Shown: positions 24,891-34,245 of the stretch, one piece after another
How the letters are laid out: every line of letters begins with the position of its first letter
Position numbering within the stretch: the stretch's first letter is position 1
Origin: Anoxybacteroides rupiense
GTDB taxonomy: Bacteria > Bacillota > Bacilli > Bacillales > Anoxybacillaceae
Reading direction: 5' to 3'
Length of the DNA stretch: 64,000 nt
NCBI RefSeq assembly: GCF_014196195.1
Contig: NZ_JACIDF010000004.1
Location: 124,001-188,000, forward strand
Position numbers and translations under genes: made by a program
The notes under the pieces: generated by a model
What the model was told of the DNA's origin: nothing
What the model saw: only the letters and a program-made list of their open reading frames with translations
Database searches by the model: none

Positions 24891-25774
24891 TCAATCAACC
24901 GGTTCATATCATGGGGAAGCGGACAACGAAACCGCTTCATTTGCTGGTGAAACGGATGAAAAAAAGACAGCTCCGTGCTATGCAGCGCTTGGCGATTTAT
25001 TTTTTCGCGGCTCCCTCCATATAATTCATCGCCTAAAAGCGGATGACCTAAATAAGCCAGATGAACACGAATTTGATGGGTTCGTCCTGTTTCAAGCTCC
25101 AATGATACATGCGTATAATGCCGGAAGCGCCGCAAAACATGAAAATGTGTGATCGCCCGTTGTCCGTCTTCACGGACCTCCCTCTCAATAATGCTGTCTT
25201 CTTTTCGGCCAATCGGCGCAGTGATCGTTCCTCTCTCATCTTCCACTACGTTATGGCAAAGAGCTTCATATTTTCGCTTTACATACCCTTTCTTCTGCAA
25301 TTCGGACAATAAGTGGTGGACATGGCGGTGCTTGGCCACAAGCACCAGCCCTGAAGTATCACGGTCCAGCCGCGTCACAATGTGCACCGTCGAAGATAGA
25401 TTTTGTTTGTCGTAATGATGCAGTAAAGCGTTCGCCAACGTGCCTCTTGGATGTTCACGAGATGGGATGGTTGGCATGTAAGGCGGCTTATTAACCACTA
25501 ACAAATATTCATCCTCATACACCACATCAAGGGATAGAGGTTCTGCTATCATATCTGCACTTCGTTCTTCTGGAGGAAAACGCACAAACAATGTCTCACC
25601 GCACCGAAGGAGATGACGGACAGTGACAGGGTTTCCATCAACTTCAATAGCGCCGCCATGAAACTTAATATCGGTTAATGCAGTCCGCGAAATGTGTTGT
25701 TCTTTCAAAAAATCGCGAATAAGCTTTCCATCTGCTTGTTGTGTAATCGTCCATTGCAATGAAAAGTACGTCAA
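24869..25774 (-). CDS. RluA/RluD-family pseudouridine synthase (YjbO-like)
   Basis: A 301-aa enzyme with an N-terminal S4-like RNA-binding part and the catalytic motif RLDRDTSGLVL (Asp nucleophile, about residue 139). It isomerises uridine to pseudouridine in RNA, probably 23S rRNA. Start taken as TTG, 8 nt after AAAGGG; no ATG lies near. Follows nadF by 26 nt. B. subtilis has yjbO in the same place. Confidence 0.85.
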   Translation of the reverse strand: MTYFSLQWTITQQADGKLIRDFLKEQHISRTALTDIKFHGGAIEVDGNPVTVRHLLRCGETLFVRFPPEERSADMIAEPLSLDVVYEDEYLLVVNKPPYMPTIPSREHPRGTLANALLHHYDKQNLSSTVHIVTRLDRDTSGLVLVAKHRHVHHLLSELQKKGYVKRKYEALCHNVVEDERGTITAPIGRKEDSIIEREVREDGQRAITHFHVLRRFRHYTHVSLELETGRTHQIRVHLAYLGHPLLGDELYGGSREKINRQALHSTELSFFHPFHQQMKRFRCPLPHDMNRLIEEGAAAQ

Positions 25775-25800
25775 TGCTGTTTACCCTTTCTTTCACATGT

Positions 25801-26616
25801 TTAGTCGGTAATAAATGAATCGCGGACCCGTTTCCAAAACGGAAACGGACGAAAACGCGCAAAGCGAACCTTTTCATCGGCTACACGGCATTGAATGGAT
25901 TTTACCTCTTTATGAAGCAGCGATAGATGGTCAATTGAAATTTGAAAATCGCTGTAATTGACCGGCTTCAACATACATGTATGGTGCGCTGGCAAAACAA
26001 GCGGCGAACCAATCGTCCGGAACACACGATTGTTAATGGATGCCATTTCCGCCAATTGAATCGCTTCCAGCGATGGATGCAAAATGGCTCCTCCTAACGC
26101 TTTATTGTATGCCGTACTTCCAGTCGGGGTCGAAATGCAAAGCCCATCTCCGCGAAACGTTTCAAAAAGGTCACCCTTTATTTCTACATCCATAACAAGC
26201 GTTCCCGTGACACTTTTTACCGTGCATTCATTCAGCGCCAAATATCTTGCCTCCCGCCCGCCATTAACGTAACGGATAATCACCTCAAGCAATGGGTATT
26301 CGACCACTTGATAAGGAGTTTTCGCAATGGCAATCACAAGTTTTTCAATTTCTTCAGGCACCCAATCTGCGTAAAAGCCCAAGTGGCCTGTATGCACGCC
26401 AACAAATGCCGTTTTATCAAGGCGGCGGCAGTACCGATGAAATGCATAAAGCAGCGTCCCATCACCGCCAACGGAAATGACAATATCGGGCTGATTTTCA
26501 TCATATTCAAGTCCAAAATCCAACAAGTAGCTTTTCATTTTTTGTGTTAGCGCATTAGATATGGCATCTCCTTTAGAGGTGATGGCAAATTTCATATCCT
26601 CTTGTTTTTTCTTCAT
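25801..26616 (-). CDS. nadF: NAD kinase (NadF/PpnK, YjbN)
   Basis: A 271-aa ATP-NAD kinase making NADP. Motifs GGDGT (residues 50-54), NE/T region LNECTV (about 127), and [16 protein letters not shown]. Start at the ATG after AAAGGGG; the internal ATG seven codons later is too close to its GAGG. It overlaps the relQ stop by 4 nt, so coupled. The sequence closely follows the B. subtilis protein, including the C-terminal [15 protein letters not shown]. Confidence 0.95.
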   Translation of the reverse strand: MKKKQEDMKFAITSKGDAISNALTQKMKSYLLDFGLEYDENQPDIVISVGGDGTLLYAFHRYCRRLDKTAFVGVHTGHLGFYADWVPEEIEKLVIAIAKTPYQVVEYPLLEVIIRYVNGGREARYLALNECTVKSVTGTLVMDVEIKGDLFETFRGDGLCISTPTGSTAYNKALGGAILHPSLEAIQLAEMASINNRVFRTIGSPLVLPAHHTCMLKPVNYSDFQISIDHLSLLHKEVKSIQCRVADEKVRFARFRPFPFWKRVRDSFITD

Positions 26617-27251
26617 CGTTCTTCCCCTTTTGCTTCTTGTTTTCGGGAAAACACCGCTTGCGCCTCCTGAATCTCAAACCGGATTTTCGACATTTCCTCA
26701 TCCAACAAATAAGCAGCCTCTGCCGTGCGCTGCAGACGTGCTTTAATCTCTTCCGGAAAACGCCCGCTATATTTATAATTTAAAGAATGCTCAATTGTCG
26801 CCCAAAAATTCATAGCCAACGTTCGAATCTGAATTTCTACCAAAATCTTCTTTTCACCATGGATCATTTGTACAGGATAGCGAACAACAACGTGGTAAGA
26901 GCGATAGCCGCTTTCTTTTTTTTGCGTGATATAATCACGCTCCTCCACGATTTCAAAATCGTTGCGCTGCCGCAGCAGCTCCACCACGATTTTTATGTCA
27001 TCCACAAATTGACACATCATTCTCAGTCCGGCAATATCCTGCATTTCCTCTTCCAACTTATCGAGAGGGATATTTTTCTTTTGAGCTTTATCAAGAATGC
27101 TCGCGATCGGCTTGACTCTTCCAGTCACAAATTCAATCGGTGAAGGAACACCTTGCATTTCAAATTGTGTCCGCATTCCTTTTAATTTCACTTTTAACTC
27201 TTCTACTGCTTGTTTATAAGGGGCGAGAAATAAGTCCCAATGCTTTACCAT
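26613..27251 (-). CDS. relQ: Small alarmone synthetase RelQ (YjbM)
   Basis: A 212-aa synthetase-only (p)ppGpp synthase. Motifs [35 protein letters not shown] and [23 protein letters not shown]. It makes (p)ppGpp/pGpp from ATP and GTP or GDP, independent of ribosomes. No HD hydrolase domain, as expected. Start placed at MVKHW, matching the B. subtilis N-terminus; the ribosome site GGTGGTGG is weak and close. Confidence 0.95.
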   Translation of the reverse strand: MVKHWDLFLAPYKQAVEELKVKLKGMRTQFEMQGVPSPIEFVTGRVKPIASILDKAQKKNIPLDKLEEEMQDIAGLRMMCQFVDDIKIVVELLRQRNDFEIVEERDYITQKKESGYRSYHVVVRYPVQMIHGEKKILVEIQIRTLAMNFWATIEHSLNYKYSGRFPEEIKARLQRTAEAAYLLDEEMSKIRFEIQEAQAVFSRKQEAKGEER

Positions 27252-27268
27252 ATAACCACCACCAAGCA

Positions 27269-27646
27269 TTATGTAAGAAATACGTCTTTTACGGCCTTCT
27301 CCATCTCTTCACCATAGTTTGCATTTCCTTCAATATTGTCAACTAAATAAGCCAATTCTTCCTGGAAACCAGGCAATTCCATTTTGGCAGCACCGCATTG
27401 GAGAAAAACAGAAAGCGGCTGGTGCAATGCCTGTTTTACTTCCGGCCAGACTGGCTGGGGAATGACCACATAGATAAATTCATCCCCCGCTTCCATTATA
27501 TAAATAAATGATAAAAGATCAGAATCCACAAGCATATAGCGTTTCGGCGCCGCATTATCCAGCGAAAACGGCGGTTCTTCAGCCAACAGCCATAGTTGTT
27601 CATTGCGTTTTTCTACTTGTTGAATCATTATCTTTTTCCTCATCAT
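27269..27646 (-). CDS. yjbL: YjbL-like protein of unknown function
   Basis: A 125-aa soluble protein. Start at the ATG-ATG after GGAAGGAG. Mixed alpha/beta with an acidic C-terminal helix (NANYGEEMEKAVKDVFL). It lies 17 nt before relQ and heads the relQ-nadF-rluD operon, the same position as B. subtilis yjbL. Function unknown; the symbol rests on position and size. Confidence 0.7.
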   Translation of the reverse strand: MMRKKIMIQQVEKRNEQLWLLAEEPPFSLDNAAPKRYMLVDSDLLSFIYIMEAGDEFIYVVIPQPVWPEVKQALHQPLSVFLQCGAAKMELPGFQEELAYLVDNIEGNANYGEEMEKAVKDVFLT

Positions 27647-27777
27647 ACCGTCTCCTTCCACTGCAACAATCCAATCCAACTTTTATTTTACCATAATACA
27701 CCTATGCACAATAAACCATTGATATTCAGTTTGAAACATTTCATAATAAGGATAAGAATACAAGGAGACGAAAGCAG

Positions 27778-28368
27778 ATGAAACAAGAAATCGAAATGGA
27801 GTTTAAAAACTTGCTGACGCAAGAAGAGTTCAATCGCCTTAAGCATTTTTTTTTCATTAGGGATGATCAGTTTGTTTATCAGGAAAATCATTATTTTGAC
27901 ACGCCGGAATTTTCCTTAAAAGGACAAGGAGCGGCATTGCGCATTCGAGTCAAAAACGATACATATACACTGACGTTAAAGCAAACAATCGAACAAGGAT
28001 TGTTGGAAACTCATGAAGCACTTACAAAAGAAAAAGCGCAGTCCATATTAAACAATCCGGCGATGATGGAAGGAGAAATGAAAAGCCTTTTAAAAGACAT
28101 GGGGATAGCAGCAGAACAATTGCAGCATTTCGGAACACTCGCAACCCACCGGGCGCAAGTTCCTTATGAAGGCGGAATGCTTGTGTTGGATCATAGCTGT
28201 TATTTGCAAACAGAAGATTACGAGCTGGAATTTGAAGTTAATGACTGGGAACAAGGAAAAAACAGCTTCGAGAAATTGCTCGCTTCCTTCCGTATTCCCT
28301 ATCGTCCAAGTGCAAACAAGATCAAACGTCTCTATGCTAAAAAATATGGAGTTGAGGATCAATCATGA
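27778..28368 (+). CDS. yjbK: CYTH-domain protein YjbK
   Basis: A 196-aa CYTH/triphosphate tunnel metalloenzyme. It has the N-terminal EIEMEFK signature (residues 4-10), inward-facing Arg/Lys strands ([14 protein letters not shown]), and a late ELEFEVND metal strand. Likely hydrolyses inorganic triphosphate or a nucleotide; the substrate is not settled. Divergent from the relQ operon. The stop overlaps the cwlQ start (ATGA). Confidence 0.85.
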   Translation: MKQEIEMEFKNLLTQEEFNRLKHFFFIRDDQFVYQENHYFDTPEFSLKGQGAALRIRVKNDTYTLTLKQTIEQGLLETHEALTKEKAQSILNNPAMMEGEMKSLLKDMGIAAEQLQHFGTLATHRAQVPYEGGMLVLDHSCYLQTEDYELEFEVNDWEQGKNSFEKLLASFRIPYRPSANKIKRLYAKKYGVEDQS

Positions 28369-28985
28369 ACATTCAACAAATCAAAATGTGGATGGAGCTT
28401 CAAGCGTTGCGTTCATTTTCTACCAACACTTCAACTACAGCTGATCCTTTCACGGAAATGGGAACGCCGTTTCAAGCGTTGTTGTCCCAAGTGCTTGAGC
28501 AGACAGAATCAAAGCAGCCGCAAACAGAGGAGACTTCCTTGAAATCTCTGACCGCTCTGCCGCTCCGCACGCTAGCAGCTGCTCCAGCCAATCAAGCCGC
28601 TCCTTCAAACAGCCGTATAGAGGAAATCATTCAACAAACCGCTGAAAAATATGGTGTGGAGCCTAAACTGATTCATGCGGTTATTCGTCAAGAATCCGGG
28701 TTCCGTCCTGATGCGAAAAGCCATGCTGGCGCCGCCGGGCTTATGCAGTTAATGCCGAGCACAGCGAAAATGCTTGGGGTAGCTGATGTATTCGATCCCG
28801 TTCAAAATATAGAAGGAGGAACAAAGTATTTACGTCAGCTATTAGACCGTTACAATGGCAATCTTGAGCTTGCCCTCGCCGCTTATAATGCAGGACCGGG
28901 GAACGTTGACAAATACGGAGGAGTTCCTCCATTTCGTGAAACAAGGTCGTATGTACAAAAAGTACTAAACATATACTATTCGTAA
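28365..28985 (+). CDS. cwlQ: Lytic transglycosylase CwlQ (YjbJ)
   Basis: A 206-aa protein. N-terminal 85 residues are a Ser/Thr/Pro/Ala-rich linker; residues 88-206 are an SLT domain with the catalytic Glu in [11 protein letters not shown], then [14 protein letters not shown] and [18 protein letters not shown]. It cleaves peptidoglycan glycan strands. No clear signal peptide at the N-terminus, as with B. subtilis CwlQ. Coupled to yjbK. Confidence 0.9.
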   Translation: MNIQQIKMWMELQALRSFSTNTSTTADPFTEMGTPFQALLSQVLEQTESKQPQTEETSLKSLTALPLRTLAAAPANQAAPSNSRIEEIIQQTAEKYGVEPKLIHAVIRQESGFRPDAKSHAGAAGLMQLMPSTAKMLGVADVFDPVQNIEGGTKYLRQLLDRYNGNLELALAAYNAGPGNVDKYGGVPPFRETRSYVQKVLNIYYS

Positions 28986-29089
28986 AAAATCCTTTGTTTA
29001 GAGTGCGACCGCTAAGTCGCTTTGTTTGAGATATATGGACTTCATTGTTAAAATAGCAATACATGATATTTGTTTTAAAGGAGTTATCA

Positions 29090-29503
29090 ATGATGGCGGA
29101 ACACTCGAGAACACCGTATGAATCGATTGGCGGGGAACCAATGATTGCAAAGCTCGTTGATGCGTTTTACAGCCGTGTTGCTAAACATCCTGACTTACAA
29201 CCTATTTTCCCGGCTGATTTAACGGAAACAGCCAGAAAACAAAAACAATTTTTAACTCAATATTTAGGAGGTCCGCCCCTCTATACAGAAGAACACGGCC
29301 ATCCAATGCTTCGAGCCCGCCATTTGCCGTTTGAAATCACTCCGACTCGGGCCAAAGCATGGCTGGCCTGTATGAGAGAAGCGATGGACGAAGTCGGCTT
29401 ATCCGGACAAGTGCGTGAAGAATTCTATCATCGCCTTGTACTGACTGCTCACCATATGATTAACACTCCAGAACAAGATAGAGAGGAGCATTCCTTTGAA
29501 TGA
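29090..29503 (+). CDS. yjbI: Group II truncated hemoglobin YjbI
   Basis: A 137-aa globin. Start at ATG-ATG after AAAGGAG. It has the trHbO features [49 protein letters not shown] (proximal His in this stretch) and [12 protein letters not shown] with the GH-type Trp. Binds oxygen/NO via heme. The 3' end overlaps spxH by 8 nt. B. subtilis also has yjbI next to yjbH. Confidence 0.9.
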   Translation: MMAEHSRTPYESIGGEPMIAKLVDAFYSRVAKHPDLQPIFPADLTETARKQKQFLTQYLGGPPLYTEEHGHPMLRARHLPFEITPTRAKAWLACMREAMDEVGLSGQVREEFYHRLVLTAHHMINTPEQDREEHSFE

Positions 29504-30383
29504 AAAGGTAGCTGGCATCGTATCCAACTTTCCATTCGCTTTTCAGCATTGTAGTGGTGAGAAAAAGCCTTTGGAAATTTATTTATTTATCGATCCTCTT
29601 TGTCCGGAATGCTGGGCGCTTGAACCCATTATCAAAAAGCTTTTCATTGAATATGGACGATTTTTTACCTTGAAGCATGTGCTAAGCGGAAGACTGGCAA
29701 CATTGAACATCTGTAAAAAACAAAAATTTGAAGTGATTGCTCATACGTGGGAACGCACGGCCAGCCGCTCCGGCATGTCTTGTGATGGAAGCCTATGGTT
29801 TGAAAACCCTATAGACACTCCCTATTCCGCTTCGATTGCCATTAAAGCGGCGGAACTACAAGGAAAACGGGCTGGCATGCGCTTTTTGCGCAAGCTCCAA
29901 GAACTCCTGTTTTTAGAAAAACAAAATATTGCTGATATTAATGTTTTGTTGGAGTGTGCGAAAAATGTCGAGCTGGATGTTAATGAATTTATGAAGGACC
30001 TTCATTCTAACAGTGCCGCGAAAGCATTTCAATGCGACTTAAAAATTACATCAGAAATGGATGTCCAAGAAGTTCCCACACTCGTCTTTTTTAACGAAAA
30101 TATTGAAGAAGAGGGCATTAAAATTTCTGGATGCTATCCATATAGCATTTATGTGGAGTTGATTCATGAAATGCTGGGATTCTGTCCAGAGCCATCACCG
30201 CCCCCCCCACTTGAAGCCTTTTTAAACCATTTTAGATTTGTTGCCACAAAAGAAATCGCCGTTGTGTATGATCTTGATATACAAGAGGTCGAAAAGGAAA
30301 TGAAAAAGCTGCAACTCAAGCAAAAAATTGAAAAAGTCCCCGTAAAGTACGGAACTTTTTGGAGGTATCTTTCGACCAAATAA
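29496..30383 (+). CDS. spxH: Spx-degradation adaptor SpxH (YjbH)
   Basis: A 295-aa DsbA/thioredoxin-like protein with CPEC at residues 36-39 and the cis-Pro region QEVPTLVFF. SpxH delivers Spx to ClpXP. Start is TTG after AGAGGAG, overlapping the globin stop. The C-terminal helical part ([20 protein letters not shown]) ends [12 protein letters not shown]. The window also encodes its substrate Spx (37.4 kb). Confidence 0.9.
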   Translation: MNEKVAGIVSNFPFAFQHCSGEKKPLEIYLFIDPLCPECWALEPIIKKLFIEYGRFFTLKHVLSGRLATLNICKKQKFEVIAHTWERTASRSGMSCDGSLWFENPIDTPYSASIAIKAAELQGKRAGMRFLRKLQELLFLEKQNIADINVLLECAKNVELDVNEFMKDLHSNSAAKAFQCDLKITSEMDVQEVPTLVFFNENIEEEGIKISGCYPYSIYVELIHEMLGFCPEPSPPPPLEAFLNHFRFVATKEIAVVYDLDIQEVEKEMKKLQLKQKIEKVPVKYGTFWRYLSTK

Positions 30384-30399
30384 TTTCCTTTTACACATA

Positions 30400-30443
30400 A
30401 AAAGACAAAAGACCCAGCGCAGGCCGGGTCTTTTGTCTTTTTA
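30400..30443 (+). terminator. Terminator of yjbI-spxH
   Basis: AAAAGACAAAAGACCC, 10-nt loop, GGGTCTTTTGTCTTTTT. The stem is about 15 bp with a U-tail. Confidence 0.9.
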
Positions 30444-30669
30444 TTGTCATTAAGACAACAAAGGGGATGGGAGAAAATTTTCACGGTCAAACAAAGGGGT
30501 ATAAGGTTATTTGTGATTTTATTCACGTAATTATCATATCAGTGATCGTTTTTTTTGACAACTGTTTTGTTTATTTGTTCACGATTTTGTCATAAATCCT
30601 TAAGCAAGGCATGTTAAGCCGGACCATCATCATACAATGAATATAAAACAGCTAGAAATGGAGGGAACA

Positions 30670-30861
30670 ATGAAACGAATCACGCTCATTTTTTGGATGT
30701 TGATAGTGTTGATTGCCTTTCTTTTGAATTTATTCGGCTTAATGCACGTCATGCCTTTATTCATTACGATGCCTCTTTTGTTTCTTTCGATTTTATTCGC
30801 ATTATGGACATTTAACAACCGCAACCGTTTTAAAGGATTTCAAAAAAAACGAATGTGGTAA
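30670..30861 (+). CDS. Small two-helix membrane protein
   Basis: A 63-aa protein. Start at the ATG 5 nt after GGAGGG. Two hydrophobic segments (residues about 4-24 and 28-47), then a basic tail (NRNRFKGFQKKRMW). Function unknown. A small gene (yizD) lies between yjbH and pepF in B. subtilis, but I cannot confirm homology. Convergent with pepF and shares a terminator. Confidence 0.65.
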   Translation: MKRITLIFWMLIVLIAFLLNLFGLMHVMPLFITMPLLFLSILFALWTFNNRNRFKGFQKKRMW

Positions 30862-30880
30862 TCCCCACATTCGTTTTTTA
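30847..30880. terminator. Bidirectional terminator between the small gene and pepF
   Basis: AAAACGAATGTGG, TAATC loop, CCACATTCGTTTTTT. The stem begins in the last codons of the 63-aa gene and abuts the pepF stop. Confidence 0.85.
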
Positions 30881-30881
30881 T

Positions 30882-32696
30882 CTACGACAGCAGTTGTTCC
30901 ATCTCTTCCAGTTTTTGTGCGAACACTTGGCACGCTTCCTCAATTGGCTTAGCTGTCGCCATATCCACTCCAGCCTTCTTCAGCACCTCAATCGGATAAT
31001 CAGAGCTGCCGGCTTTTAAAAACTCAACGTACCGTTGAACAGCCGGCTCTCCTTCTTCTAAAATTTGCTTGCTCAACGCTGTAGCCGCACTAAAGCCTGT
31101 CGCATATTGATATACATAATAATTGTAGTAAAAATGCGGAATTCGCGCCCATTCTAAACCGATTTCCTCATCAACAACCACATCGCTTCCAAAATATTTT
31201 TTATTGAGCTCATAATACATAGATGTCAGTGATTCGGCTGTTAACGCTTCTCCCTGTTGGGCTTTTACATGAACCATATGCTCAAACTCAGCAAACATCG
31301 TTTGCCGAAATACAGTGCCGCGAAAACCTTCCAAATAATGATTGAGCAAATACAACCGCTTGTCTTCCTCTTCAATCGTTTTTAGCAAATAATCATTGAG
31401 CAATGCTTCATTGCATGTCGAAGCGACTTCCGCCACGAAAATCGAGTAGCTGCCATATGGATATGGCTGCGTTTTCCGCGTATAATAGCTGTGGACAGAA
31501 TGGCCAAACTCATGGGCAAGCGTAAATAAATTATTGACATTATCCTGCCAATTCAGCAAAATATATGGATTGGTTCCATAAGCTCCTGAAGAATAAGCTC
31601 CACTTCTTTTTCCTACATTTTCACGCACGTCGACCCAACGATTTTCCAGTCCTTCTTTCACGATGCTTACATATTCTTCGCCAAGTGGAGCTAGTCCTTT
31701 TAGTAGATACTGCTTTGCTTCTTCATATGTCACTTCCATTTTTACATTTTTCACCAGAGGAGTATACAAATCGTACATATGAAGTTCCTCAAGCCCTAGA
31801 GCTTTTTTGCGCAATCGAACATATCGGTGCAGCAAATCCAAATTTTTATTTACAGTCTCCACAAGATTATCATAAACGCTCTCCGGAATATTATTGCTGC
31901 TTAAAGCCGCTTGACGCGCAGATTGATACTGTCGCACGCGGGCAAAAAAGTTATCTTTTTTCACTGCGCCACTAAGCGTGCTGGCAAAAGTGTTTTTATA
32001 TTTTCCGTATGTTTTATACACAGCTTTAAACGCATCACGGCGAACGCGGCGATCTTCACTTTCAAGAAAGCGTATGTAACGTCCGTGCGTCACTTCAACT
32101 TCTTCCCCATTTTCGTCAATAATGGTCGGGAATTTTAAATCGGCGTTATTTAGCATCCCAAATGTATTGCTTGATGAGGCCATCACCTCCGCCGCTTGAG
32201 CAAGCAACGCCTCTTCTTTTGCGCTCAGCACATGCGGTCGCTGTCGGTTAATTTCATCTAAAGCATGTTCATAAAGCTTAAGTTCCTCTTTTTCCTTAAG
32301 AAATGACTTCACTTTCGCCTCATCAATCGCCAAAATTTCTGGCACGATAAAAGCCATTGCGCTTGATGCTTCGCTGTAAAGCCCCTTAATCCGATCATTT
32401 AAGCTTTGGTAAAAAGAGTTGGTGGTATCTTGGTCGTAGCGCATATGCGCATACGTATACAGCTTGTCAAGACGCAGCGACAAATGATCCTGATATTGCA
32501 GCGCCTCATAGAAAACATCGGCGGATTCTCCTAGACGCCCTTGATAATCAGCGAGCTGGGGCAGCATTTTTTTGACTTCTTGAAATTCTTGCTCCCATGC
32601 CTCATCGCTTGGAAAAATATCTTCAAGCCGCCACGTTTCCTCGATAGGAATTTCATTGCGCTTTGGCAATGATTTTACCGCTTGCTTTTCAGTCAT
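30882..32696 (-). CDS. pepF: Oligoendopeptidase F
   Basis: A 604-aa cytoplasmic M3 zinc metallopeptidase with the active site HEFGHSVHSYY at about residue 388, plus a distal Glu in VAEVASTCNEA. It trims peptides of roughly 7-17 residues; PepF overexpression in B. subtilis blocks sporulation by degrading signal peptides. Start at the ATG 11 nt after AAAGGAGG; the upstream TTG is an alternative. Downstream of coiA on the same strand. Confidence 0.95.
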   Translation of the reverse strand: MTEKQAVKSLPKRNEIPIEETWRLEDIFPSDEAWEQEFQEVKKMLPQLADYQGRLGESADVFYEALQYQDHLSLRLDKLYTYAHMRYDQDTTNSFYQSLNDRIKGLYSEASSAMAFIVPEILAIDEAKVKSFLKEKEELKLYEHALDEINRQRPHVLSAKEEALLAQAAEVMASSSNTFGMLNNADLKFPTIIDENGEEVEVTHGRYIRFLESEDRRVRRDAFKAVYKTYGKYKNTFASTLSGAVKKDNFFARVRQYQSARQAALSSNNIPESVYDNLVETVNKNLDLLHRYVRLRKKALGLEELHMYDLYTPLVKNVKMEVTYEEAKQYLLKGLAPLGEEYVSIVKEGLENRWVDVRENVGKRSGAYSSGAYGTNPYILLNWQDNVNNLFTLAHEFGHSVHSYYTRKTQPYPYGSYSIFVAEVASTCNEALLNDYLLKTIEEEDKRLYLLNHYLEGFRGTVFRQTMFAEFEHMVHVKAQQGEALTAESLTSMYYELNKKYFGSDVVVDEEIGLEWARIPHFYYNYYVYQYATGFSAATALSKQILEEGEPAVQRYVEFLKAGSSDYPIEVLKKAGVDMATAKPIEEACQVFAQKLEEMEQLLS

Positions 32697-32751
32697 ATGC
32701 AAATTGTCCTCCTTTATCAAACATTACATTATAGTAGTATTCTCTTTCTTT

Positions 32752-33966
32752 TTAAAATTCCCTCCAATCATTATATGACAGCGACGTTCTTTTTATTTGC
32801 TCAAGCAATGAGCGATCATTGGCCAGTGCTTCTTCTATCGTCGCCGGAAACGTCCAGTTTTGGATGCGCTGAATGGACTTTTTGGTCATCCATCGAACAT
32901 AGCCGAGCTGTTCCAGCCGCTGGATATACTCATATATCGCCCTTGTGTAAGGGTATGCTTGTGCCAATGGAAGCGCACGTACAAATAGCTTGCGTTCTGC
33001 AATTTTTTTCTTTATCCAGTTATAAATCTCCGCAAGCGAATACGTTCGGTTGGAACTGTTTATAAAAAGTAAAATATAGGTCTGCCAAATAAATGGAGGA
33101 CTTTCAAATAAATAGCCAAATTGCAGCGGCCACCCTGCTTCACAAGGAAATAAAGATGGAGGGTGGTGCAAATAGAAATCCGCACAGACTGCCCTCGTCA
33201 ACGTGGAAGGATAGAACGTAAAGGTTTGGCGCCATTTTGTTTTTTGCATGAGCCATGTTCGCCAAAAGGAGGACGGCAACGAAATTTGCGGATAGGTAAA
33301 AAAATCATGGATACGAACATGATCAATCTTTTGAATGATGGGAACAGAAAAAGCATGATAGGTCGAAAAAGGAACGAGATGAACGAGGCGGATCAGCTTC
33401 TTTGTCTGAGGACAGTAATAGAAAAGCAAGGGTTGCGGGGAAATGGAGGACACGTACTGTGTGAATAGCCATTGAAACCTAGAAAGCTTAAAATGAAAAG
33501 CGGATAGTCGTTGAAGCTGGTGTGCTCCCAATATCCAAATGGGCTGCATACCCGTTTTTTTGTAGCCATTATTGCGCTTTTGAAATTGTGCTTCGCTTAT
33601 GACCGAGCATTGATATTCGAACACATACGGCCGTCCTTGGATGTTCACATAAAGATCTGGACGCTGTTGAATCGTAAGAAAGTAGGGCTCTAGCTGGACA
33701 TCGGGTGCTTGTTTTTGCAGCCACGTAAACAAATCCCGTTTTCCAGAAGCATGATACGACGATTCTGTCTCATGCTCAAACGGACATTTCGTTTCTCTTT
33801 TATGGGCAAAATGCGGCAGCTTCTTTGTACCCAGCTTTAGAATCACCTCTTTTTGGCATCCGGGACAAACAAAAGTTTCTTCTTCCTTCAGTCGCTTGAG
33901 CTTTTGCCGCGTCCAGCCATCCAATAGAGAAATCGTTTGGCCATTTGAACGTTGTGCAACCAGCAA
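32752..33966 (-). CDS. coiA: Competence protein CoiA
   Basis: A 404-aa protein, from the TTG 8 nt after AAAGGAG (an ATG seven codons upstream overlaps the ribosome site). N-terminal zinc-ribbon-like module FVCPGC...LPHFAH...C, then a nuclease-like core (SSYHASGKRDLFTWL, and FEYQCSVISEAQF with the E-x-Q restriction-endonuclease-like motif). CoiA is needed for processing DNA taken up during transformation, under ComK in B. subtilis. Adjacent to pepF as in other Bacilli. Confidence 0.9.
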   Translation of the reverse strand: MLVAQRSNGQTISLLDGWTRQKLKRLKEEETFVCPGCQKEVILKLGTKKLPHFAHKRETKCPFEHETESSYHASGKRDLFTWLQKQAPDVQLEPYFLTIQQRPDLYVNIQGRPYVFEYQCSVISEAQFQKRNNGYKKTGMQPIWILGAHQLQRLSAFHFKLSRFQWLFTQYVSSISPQPLLFYYCPQTKKLIRLVHLVPFSTYHAFSVPIIQKIDHVRIHDFFTYPQISLPSSFWRTWLMQKTKWRQTFTFYPSTLTRAVCADFYLHHPPSLFPCEAGWPLQFGYLFESPPFIWQTYILLFINSSNRTYSLAEIYNWIKKKIAERKLFVRALPLAQAYPYTRAIYEYIQRLEQLGYVRWMTKKSIQRIQNWTFPATIEEALANDRSLLEQIKRTSLSYNDWREF

Positions 33967-34051
33967 AAAAAACACTCCTTTCATCACGGCTTATTCTTTA
34001 TAGCATTCGTTCCGTTTGGCTTAAATTCCTGCTAGCTGCCGAATATAAAAC

Positions 34052-34177
34052 AAGGACAAGAGATCCAAGAAGATAGTGAACCAAACGCGCTTGATCCTGT
34101 GCGGATAGCTGTAACTCGAGCCGCTGGTGCTTAAAACTAGATGCTCCTTACTTCTTGAAAAAAGGACAAGAGATCCA
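34052..34177 (+). repeat. 16-bp direct repeat flanking a 94-bp spacer
   Basis: AAGGACAAGAGATCCA occurs at 34052-34067 and again at 34162-34177, exactly 110 bp apart, in the non-coding gap between coiA and the cls terminator. No gene is visible between them. Confidence 0.7.
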
Positions 34178-34190
34178 TTGTGATATAACA

Positions 34191-34215
34191 AAAAACCTGA
34201 GCCATCATGCTCAGG
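34191..34215 (-). terminator. Terminator of cardiolipin synthase gene
   Basis: Minus strand: CCTGAGC, 6-nt loop, GCTCAGG, TTTTTT. Confidence 0.85.
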
Positions 34216-34245
34216 CTGTTCCATAAACCTTTTGGATAGAAATCG

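Noticed and set aside
34021-34224. 67-aa minus-strand frame
   Set aside because: Spans the cls terminator hairpin and the 16-bp direct repeats; no ribosome site.
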